A stretch of DNA of 6,244 nucleotides from JACCQS01 sp050999295 (GTDB lineage: Bacteria > Actinomycetota > Actinomycetes > Mycobacteriales > Geodermatophilaceae): the NCBI GenBank assembly GCA_050999295.1, contig JBPCPI010000111.1, positions 1 through 6,244 on the forward strand, in the 5' to 3' direction. Position numbers and translations under genes: made by a program. Positions within the stretch are counted from its first letter, which is position 1. Each line of letters opens with the position of its first letter. Positions 1 to 3,765 of the stretch are shown in pieces. The notes under the pieces were generated by a model. It made no database searches. It saw only the letters and a list, made by a program, of their open reading frames with translations, and was not told where the DNA came from.

Positions 1-839
1 CCGCGATGGTGCCGCGCGGTCGCAGCCACACAAAGCCGGGGTCGCTGCTCACCGACGCGATCCCGATCCGGACGTGGGCGCAGTGGGACGACGCGGTGCC
101 CGGGTTCGTCGAGATCGACCTGGTCGGTCATGAGGGCGGCAACGCGGTCGGTGAGCACGCCTTTACCCTTACGGTGACAGACATCGCGACCGGTTGGACA
201 GAGAACCGCTCTGTGCGCAACAAGGCCCGCAAGTGGGTCATCGCAGCGCTTGAGGAGACCAGCCTGATCATGCCGTTCCCGCTGCTTGGCGTCGATTCTG
301 ACAACGGCAGTGAGTTCATCAACCATCACCTGCTCACCTGGTGCGAACAGCGGAAGATCACCTTCACCCGGTCCCGTCCGGGTAACTCCAACGATGGTGC
401 CCACGTGGAGCAGAAGAACTGGGCGGTCGTGCGGACGGTGGTCGGCTACCACCGCTACGACACAGCCGCGGAACTGCTGCTGCTCAACACGATCTGGCCC
501 CTGCAGTCGAAGATCACGAACTACTTCCTGCCCCAGCAGAAGCTCATCTCCAAGGTCCGCGACGGGGCGAAGGTCACCAAGAAATACGACCTGCCGACCA
601 CGCCGCACCGCCGCGCCGAGCAGCACAAGTCTGTCACCGCTGAGGGCAAGACGACCATGAGCGACACCCTCGCCGACGTGAACCCGGCCGCCATCCAGCG
701 TCAGATCCAGGCCCTCACCAGTGAACTGCTGACCCTTACCACGAGCAAAGCCGCCGCCGCCCGCAGACCGGAACCTCAGGACTCAGCCACGCGCGCATCC
801 GCTCGTGAGTCAACGACTCCAGCTACGCGCGCATCTTGA
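1..839 (+). CDS. DDE (rve-type) IS transposase, C-terminal part; 5' end outside the window
   Basis: This is the catalytic and C-terminal part of an insertion-sequence transposase that cuts and joins DNA ends. The frame is open to the left edge, so the ATG at position 6 is probably internal. Counting residues from that ATG, the acidic triad is visible as D38 (EIDLVGH), D99 (DSDNGSEF) and E135 (HVEQKN). Exactly 35 residues separate the last two, the classic DD35E spacing of the retroviral-integrase fold. The context 'FPLLGVDSDNGSEFIN ... FTRSRP ... VEQKN' matches, from memory, a widespread group annotated as integrase-catalytic-domain transposases of about 400 residues. The missing part would then be an N-terminal helix-turn-helix region of roughly 100-150 residues. 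The C-terminal tail (about 205-277) is low-complexity, rich in A, S, T and R, and is written partly over the repeats at the element's end. The exact IS family is not certain. No frameshift or internal stop is seen in the visible part. Confidence 0.88.
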   Translation, partial: AMVPRGRSHTKPGSLLTDAIPIRTWAQWDDAVPGFVEIDLVGHEGGNAVGEHAFTLTVTDIATGWTENRSVRNKARKWVIAALEETSLIMPFPLLGVDSDNGSEFINHHLLTWCEQRKITFTRSRPGNSNDGAHVEQKNWAVVRTVVGYHRYDTAAELLLLNTIWPLQSKITNYFLPQQKLISKVRDGAKVTKKYDLPTTPHRRAEQHKSVTAEGKTTMSDTLADVNPAAIQRQIQALTSELLTLTTSKAAAARRPEPQDSATRASARESTTPATRAS

Positions 840-860
840 CATGAGTCACCAGGCATCCTC
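780..860. repeat. Imperfect 35-36 bp tandem repeat at the transposase 3' end (probable IS terminus)
   Basis: Two units lie head to tail. GACTC occurs at 780 and 815, ACGCGCGCATC at 789-799 and 825-835, and TGAGTCA at 806-812 and 842-848. The offset is 35 bp for the first block and 36 bp for the other two, so one base differs between units. Each unit also begins with GACTC and ends with TGAGTC, which gives a short inverted repeat within the unit. The transposase stop codon (837-839) falls inside unit 2. Repeated blocks at an IS end usually serve as transposase binding sites, and that is the inferred role here. The matching left end would be outside the window. Confidence 0.6.
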
Positions 861-964
861 ATGCGCGGGGGCGCTTGTGGGGATGAGCAGTGGAGGACGG
901 GGCGGTCGAGTTCGGCCTTGTAGTCAGCACTGAATTCGGACTCGCTCGCACCTGTATGCGGGTC

Positions 965-977
965 TACACTGAGGTCA
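965..977 (+). promoter_or_regulatory. Putative leaderless promoter (-10 TACACT) of the first antitoxin gene
   Basis: TACACT at 965-970 fits the actinobacterial TANNNT -10 consensus. Six bases separate it from the A of the ATG at 977, so transcription would start on the start codon itself. A GAGG at 971-974 is only 2 nt from the ATG, too close to act as a ribosome-binding site. No good -35 hexamer is visible at 16-18 bp. A weak inverted pair, TGTA (953-956) and TACA (965-968), overlaps the -10 box and could contribute to autoregulation. Confidence 0.5.
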
Positions 978-1255
978 TGACGACTCTCCCGCTGACCGAG
1001 GCAAAGGCGAAGCTGAACGAGCTCGTCGAGGACGCCGTCACCACGCAGGAGCGGATCACCATCACTCGCCACGGCCGGCCAGCGGCTGTCCTCATCTCCG
1101 TGGACGATCTCGAGTCAATGGAAGAGACCTTGTTCTGGCAAGCCCAGCCCGGCGTACACGATGACATCGCCACGGCCCGAGCCCAAGCCGAGGCGGGACA
1201 ACTCTCCGACGAGACCGCGGTTCGCAGGCGTTACGGCGTCGGTTCCGCCAGGTGA
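977..1255 (+). CDS. relB: Type II antitoxin, Phd/YefM (RelB/RelF-like) family
   Basis: This 92-residue antitoxin should neutralise the RelE-type toxin encoded immediately downstream and repress their shared promoter. The N-terminal half (residues 1-50) is a Phd/YefM DNA-binding and dimerisation fold: 'LTEAKAKLNELVEDA' followed by 'ERITITRHGRPAAVLISVDDLESMEETL' with the family's hallmark HGxPAAVLI. The C-terminal half (about 51-92, beginning FWQAQPG) is the flexible toxin-wrapping segment. From memory the whole sequence resembles mycobacterial RelF/RelB antitoxins paired with RelG/RelE. I chose the ATG at 977 because the homology starts there and a TANNNT box sits 6 nt upstream; an in-frame ATG at 890 would add 29 unrelated residues. 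The stop codon overlaps the toxin start as GTGA, so the two are translationally coupled. Confidence 0.9.
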   Translation: MTTLPLTEAKAKLNELVEDAVTTQERITITRHGRPAAVLISVDDLESMEETLFWQAQPGVHDDIATARAQAEAGQLSDETAVRRRYGVGSAR

Positions 1256-1521
1256 GGTGGACGGTCGGGTTGTCCTCGGCCGCCATCCGCACGCTCGACC
1301 AGTTGCCCCCTCGAGTTGTGCCGGCGATCATCGAATTCCTCTACGGCCCGCTGGCCGACAACCCACACCGAGTGGGAAAGCCGCTGCGCGATGATTTCAC
1401 TGGCACCTACAGTGCCCACCGCGGCGCCTACCGTGTGCTGTACGAGATCGACGAACCCGCCCACTCGGTTACCGTGACACGTGTCGCCGGACGGGCGGAC
1501 GCGTACCGACCCAGTCGCTGA
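1252..1521 (+). CDS. relE: Type II toxin, RelE/RelG-like mRNA interferase
   Basis: This 89-residue RelE-superfamily toxin probably cleaves mRNA on the ribosome when the antitoxin is degraded. The core reads 'LPPRVVPAIIEFLYGPLADNPHRVGKPL', then 'HRGAYRVLYEID', then 'VAGRADAYR'. The basic and aromatic residues expected of an active RelE are present: K43, R46, R57, R61, R81 and Y85. From memory the arrangement closely resembles mycobacterial RelE and RelG. Length is normal for the family and no damage is visible. The start is GTG at 1252, overlapping the antitoxin's TGA (1253-1255). There is no independent Shine-Dalgarno of note, so toxin output depends on antitoxin translation. Confidence 0.9.
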   Translation: MRWTVGLSSAAIRTLDQLPPRVVPAIIEFLYGPLADNPHRVGKPLRDDFTGTYSAHRGAYRVLYEIDEPAHSVTVTRVAGRADAYRPSR

Positions 1522-1531
1522 ATCGCATTAA

Positions 1532-1552
1532 TGGAGGAGTTCATTCCCTCCA
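1532..1552. terminator. Weak hairpin between convergent TA operons (possible terminator)
   Basis: TGGAGG (1532-1537) and CCTCCA (1547-1552) form a perfect 6-bp stem with a 9-nt loop, in the 111-bp gap between two convergent toxin genes. No T-run follows on either strand. A competing pairing of CTCCAC with the downstream GTGGGGAG is possible. A bidirectional terminator is expected here, but this is only a candidate. Confidence 0.25.
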
Positions 1553-1632
1553 CGAGCGGTGGGGAGTCCCGCGGTGGCCGCCTCAAGCCGCCGGTCAGGT
1601 GATCCGAACGCCAGCCGAAACTGGAGACCTCA

Positions 1633-1893
1633 TCAGCGGTGGTAGACCTCGCGGCGGTGCCCGACTGTCACGACCACAACGAGCAGCACGTCATCGGCGA
1701 CCGTGTAGATGATGCGGTAGTCACCAACCCGAATACGCAGGCCGGGGCGACCTTGCAGAGCGCGCGCAGCGGGCGGACGCGGGTCCTGCGCCAATAACGC
1801 AATGGCACCTTGCACGCGATGACGGACCGACGGGTCGAGCTTGCGCAGGGCGCGAACGGCCGCGGGTCGCAACTCGACCCGGTACTCGCTCAC
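1633..1893 (-). CDS. Type II toxin, RelE/ParE family
   Basis: This 86-residue toxin of the RelE/ParE superfamily is probably a ribosome-dependent mRNA endonuclease of RelE type; the ParE (gyrase-targeting) alternative cannot be excluded from sequence alone. It shows the standard layout: an N-terminal helical hairpin (residues 8-36, 'RPAAVRALRKLDPSVRHRVQGAIALL'), then 'ARALQGRPGLRIRVGDYRIIYTV' (46-65) and the C-terminal 'TVGHRREVYHR' (76-86). R53, R55, R60, H79, R80 and Y84 occupy the usual catalytic or RNA-contacting positions of RelE relatives. I place the start at the GTG at 1893, which overlaps the antitoxin stop as GTGA. An upstream in-frame ATG at 1926 would only add residues out of frame with the antitoxin's C-terminus. 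The sequence differs clearly from the RelE at 1252-1521, so this is not a recent duplicate. Confidence 0.9.
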   Translation of the reverse strand: MSEYRVELRPAAVRALRKLDPSVRHRVQGAIALLAQDPRPPAARALQGRPGLRIRVGDYRIIYTVADDVLLVVVVTVGHRREVYHR

Positions 1894-2138
1894 GTCCAGC
1901 CGAGATCGACCTTGACCTGCTCCCAAGGGATGTTCGGGCCTTCTTCGTTCATCGCCGCGTCGAAGGCCGCGGCATCTTCGGCGTCCTCCAAAGCCGTAAC
2001 CAGCTTCTCGTAATGCTCGGGGCTGACGAGAACGGCTGCCGGACGCCCGTACCGCTCGAGGAATACTGCCTCGGTCTGGGCCAGTTCCACCACGGCAGGC
2101 AGACTCTCCCGCGCGGCGCTGATGTTCATCGTCGCCAT
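1890..2138 (-). CDS. Type II antitoxin, Phd/YefM family
   Basis: This 82-residue antitoxin is partner of the RelE/ParE-type toxin that follows it with a 4-nt GTGA overlap. It should bind and inactivate the toxin and repress its own promoter. The Phd/YefM fold is seen as 'MNISAARESLPAVVELAQTEAVFLERYGRPAAVLVSPEHYEKLVTALED', with the signature YGRPAAVLVS at residues 30-39. The acidic tail (residues 51-82, with EDAEDAA and NEEGPNIPWEQVKVDLGW) is the expected toxin-binding segment. I chose the ATG at 2138 because it lies 7 nt after a TACAAT box; an ATG at 2129 (residue 4) is an alternative. An in-frame ATG at 2267 would put 43 unrelated residues across the promoter and operator and is rejected. 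Confidence 0.9.
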   Translation of the reverse strand: MATMNISAARESLPAVVELAQTEAVFLERYGRPAAVLVSPEHYEKLVTALEDAEDAAAFDAAMNEEGPNIPWEQVKVDLGWT

Positions 2139-2145
2139 GACGGAG

Positions 2146-2151
2146 ATTGTA
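2146..2151 (-). promoter_or_regulatory. Putative -10 box (TACAAT) of the minus-strand TA operon
   Basis: On the minus strand TACAAT (plus positions 2151-2146) is nearly the full -10 consensus. Seven bases separate it from the ATG at 2138, which predicts a leaderless or one-base-leader transcript. There is no Shine-Dalgarno between the two. No convincing -35 element is seen. Confidence 0.55.
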
Positions 2152-2174
2152 CGACTCTGTTGGTATTTCGTACA
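2148..2174. promoter_or_regulatory. Putative TA autoregulatory operator, TGTACGA-N13-TCGTACA
   Basis: TGTACGA at 2148-2154 and TCGTACA at 2168-2174 are a perfect inverted repeat with a 13-bp spacer, so equivalent bases lie about two helical turns apart. The left arm overlaps the minus-strand -10 box, and the right arm lies between -10 and -35. A dimeric or tetrameric Phd-type antitoxin, or the toxin-antitoxin complex, bound here would block the promoter. The role is inferred from position and symmetry. Confidence 0.55.
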
Positions 2175-2281
2175 GGACCTTGGGTGGCGGGCACGGCTGT
2201 GGCTTCTACCAAACCTGCACTCCGATGACGCCATCCCCCACAATCGCGAGGTAGTGCTTCGCCCCAAATACTATCTATCCT

Positions 2282-2324
2282 GTTCTACGTTCTATGGAGG
2301 CCACGTCGCGTAGTATGCCTGCAT
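2282..2324 (+). promoter_or_regulatory. Putative leaderless promoter and operator region of the vapBC operon
   Basis: TAGTAT at 2311-2316 fits TANNNT and ends 6 nt before the ATG at 2323, again predicting a leaderless mRNA. Two repeats could be binding sites for the AbrB-type antitoxin: a direct repeat GTTCTAC/GTTCTAT (2282-2288, 2289-2295) and the palindrome ATGCCTGCAT (2315-2324) spanning the predicted transcription start. The bases just upstream (about 2265-2297) are clearly more AT-rich than the surroundings. A GGAGG at 2296-2300 is too far from the ATG to serve as its ribosome-binding site. Confidence 0.45.
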
Positions 2325-2565
2325 GGAAGCGACCAGCGCGAAGGTGACCCGAAACGGCCAGGTATCCCTGCCCGCCGAACTCCGGCACCGGTGGCGTGCA
2401 GCCTCGGTGCTCGTGATCGATCGAGGCGACTACGCGATCGTCCGGCCGGTGCCGGCGGACCCGCTCGCAGCGTTGCGCGGCGCCCACGCCGGCCCGGGGC
2501 CAACCCTCAATGACGCACGTGCCGCGGAGCGAGACGCCGAACAGCTAGGGCAACGGGCGAGCTAA
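2323..2565 (+). CDS. vapB: VapB antitoxin, AbrB/MazE/SpoVT swapped-hairpin family
   Basis: This 80-residue antitoxin is probably responsible for inhibiting the PIN-domain toxin encoded 9 nt downstream and for binding the operon's own promoter. The N-terminal segment (residues 5-43) is a swapped-hairpin AbrB domain, 'SAKVTRNGQVSLPAELRHRWRAASVLVIDRGDYAIVRPVP', with the typical RNGQVSLPAELR core. The remaining C-terminal stretch (44-80), with 'DPLAALRGAHAGPGP' and a charged helix 'NDARAAERDAEQ', is the expected VapC-binding region. The start is ATG at 2323, supported by the domain start and by the -10 box 6 nt upstream. It is a full-length member with no visible damage. It belongs to a different antitoxin family from the two Phd-type antitoxins to its left. 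Confidence 0.88.
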   Translation: MEATSAKVTRNGQVSLPAELRHRWRAASVLVIDRGDYAIVRPVPADPLAALRGAHAGPGPTLNDARAAERDAEQLGQRAS

Positions 2566-2574
2566 GCACCGCTG

Positions 2575-3003
2575 ATGACGGTGCTGGACGCGTACGCCGT
2601 ACTGGCTTTCCTGCGGGACGAGCCTGCCGCCGCGGCCGTCGCTGACCTGCTACACGATCCGACAGTCCTGTCGGCGGTGAATGCCACCGAGGTTGTCGAC
2701 CAGCTCGTCCGAATCTTCGGCCGTGACCCTGACGACGTCCACGCCGACCTCGTCCTGCTTGAGTACACCGGAATGCACCTGGCCGCGGTCCCAACAGAGG
2801 TCGGGCTGCTCGCGGGCCGCCTTCGGGCACGTCACTACCACGCACAGCGAATGGCGGTCAGCCTGGCCGACTGCATCGCCGCTGCCACGGCACTCACCGT
2901 AGCCCGCCCCTTGGCTACCTCCGACCCGGCGTTGGCCGCCATGGTTCGCGCCGAAGCCGGCGCAGTCCACGGCCTGCCCGACAGCATGGGACGCGTGCCC
3001 TGA
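2575..3003 (+). CDS. vapC: VapC toxin, PIN-domain ribonuclease
   Basis: This 142-residue PIN-domain toxin is presumably a Mg-dependent endoribonuclease that cuts a structured RNA such as tRNA or rRNA when VapB is lost. The acidic metal-binding residues are in the expected places: D5 in 'VLDAYAVLAFL', E39 in 'NATEVVDQL', D99 in 'SLADCIAAATAL' and D117 in 'LATSDPAL'. The nuclease therefore looks intact. Length is normal for VapC. The start at ATG 2575 lies 9 nt after the vapB stop, and the family typically begins right at 'MTVLDAYAVLAFL'. GTG 2581 is a possible but less likely start. No strong Shine-Dalgarno is present, so reinitiation after vapB is plausible. The RNA target cannot be told from sequence. 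Confidence 0.9.
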   Translation: MTVLDAYAVLAFLRDEPAAAAVADLLHDPTVLSAVNATEVVDQLVRIFGRDPDDVHADLVLLEYTGMHLAAVPTEVGLLAGRLRARHYHAQRMAVSLADCIAAATALTVARPLATSDPALAAMVRAEAGAVHGLPDSMGRVP

Positions 3004-3362
3004 CTACCCCGGCTGCTCGATCAGGCAGTGCTCATTCGGCCCAGGATGTGCGCATCCGCGAGGCCAGACCGATACTCACCGACCCGAATGACTACGGCCC
3101 AACTGGGGTTGGTGAACCTGCCGGAGATCTACTACACCACCGAGCCCACGACCGGGACCTACACGGTGGACATCCGTAGGTACACCGTCGTCCTGAGCAC
3201 TCAGGTCGCGCAGTTCCGGTGGCACACCGGCGATCCCGCCGAACCGGTGCTGGTCAGCGCAGACCCGCGTACGCAGCACCGGGAACGGTCACCACGGTCG
3301 GCCCGGCTCGGACGGTCACCGTCGTCGAATCACATCCCGTCCTCACCGACCCGTACGACTGA
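3003..3362 (+). pseudogene. Probable decayed coding remnant (extracellular/PKD-like flavour), frame-disrupted
   Basis: No intact gene is recognisable between vapC and the TfoX-like gene, but protein-like stretches lie in two plus-strand frames. One frame gives 'DVRIREARPILTDPND' (about 3043-3090) and, further on, 'GTVTTVGPARTVTVVESHPVLTDPYD' ending at a TGA (3360-3362). The other gives 'LVNLPEIYYTTEPTTGTYTVD' and 'YTVVLSTQVAQFRWHTGD' (about 3109-3237). A TAG at 3177-3179 interrupts the first frame. Thr/Val/Tyr-rich beta-strand-like sequence of this kind is typical of exported actinobacterial proteins, some with PKD-like domains; that assignment is tentative. The simplest reading is an old fragment with at least two frame changes, near 3100 and 3265. 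It may also be noncoding. An open frame running on to 3648 enters the antisense of the TfoX-like gene and is not credible there. Confidence 0.3.
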
Positions 3363-3402
3363 CTGGCAGCTCGCCGAGGCAGTACGCGCTCAGCGGCCCG
3401 CG

Positions 3403-3735
3403 CTATTTCGGTGCCAGAGACGCTGCGGAGCCCACGCCGACCTGGACCCAACGGGTGAGCTCCTGGTCGGAAGCGGTGGCGGACGGGTCGACGCGTACCC
3501 AACCGTCCATCACGCGCCCGCGCATCTCGAACCGGGTCACGCCGTCCTCGCGCACCACCGAATCGGTCTCGCCCGGATCTACCCGGAGAAGGAGCCCGCC
3601 CTGGCCGCTCGCACTCACGGCCACGTTCCCGTTGACGAGGAACGCTAGCCCGCCGAACATCTTTTTCTCGGTCACGCCGTCCTGCTTCTGGATCACAGCG
3701 CGGATGCGGTCGGCGAGCTCTTCGTCGTACGCCAT
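3403..3735 (-). CDS. TfoX/Sxy N-terminal-domain family protein
   Basis: This 110-residue protein consists of a single TfoX N-terminal domain. Features typical of the family are the start 'MAYDEELADRIR', then 'EKKMFGGLAFLVNGNVAV' (23-40), 'LLLRVDP' (48-54), 'MRGRVMDGWVRVDP' (71-84) and a C-terminal 'LTRWVQVGVGSAASLAPK' (93-110). Stand-alone actinobacterial members have no established biochemical role. The name comes from the competence regulator TfoX/Sxy of gamma-proteobacteria and should not be read as evidence for competence. I prefer the ATG at 3735, where the homology starts, over the in-frame ATG at 3750; a weak GGGA lies 9 nt upstream. It is 30 nt downstream of the helicase-associated gene on the same strand, so co-transcription is likely. 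No signal peptide or membrane segment is seen. Confidence 0.85.
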   Translation of the reverse strand: MAYDEELADRIRAVIQKQDGVTEKKMFGGLAFLVNGNVAVSASGQGGLLLRVDPGETDSVVREDGVTRFEMRGRVMDGWVRVDPSATASDQELTRWVQVGVGSAASLAPK

Positions 3736-3765
3736 GACTGAGGGTCCCATAGCGGGTCAGATGAC

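Noticed and set aside
858..887. A CTCAT...ATGAG stem around GCGC-GGGG-GCGC downstream of the transposase as a terminator.
   Set aside because: The outer and inner stems do not stack cleanly and no T-run follows; it is likely a by-product of GC-rich sequence near the IS end.
890..976. Extension of the first antitoxin to an upstream in-frame ATG at 890.
   Set aside because: The added 29 residues do not resemble the family and would overlap the TACACT promoter; the fold begins at 977.
2139..2267. Extension of the second antitoxin to an in-frame ATG at 2267.
   Set aside because: The extra 43 residues cross the -10 box and the inverted-repeat operator and show no family similarity.
2507..2970. 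Minus-strand open frames opposite vapBC.
   Set aside because: They are Arg/Gly-rich translations without motifs, and the plus strand encodes an intact PIN domain here.
2999..3025. A CCTGA/TCAGG pairing just after the vapC stop as a terminator.
   Set aside because: The stem is only 5 bp with a 16-nt or longer loop and no T-run.
3362..3648. Continuation of the plus-strand open frame from 3028 through to 3648 as a real gene.
   Set aside because: From 3403 onward it is antisense to a well-recognised TfoX-domain gene and its own translation is unremarkable.
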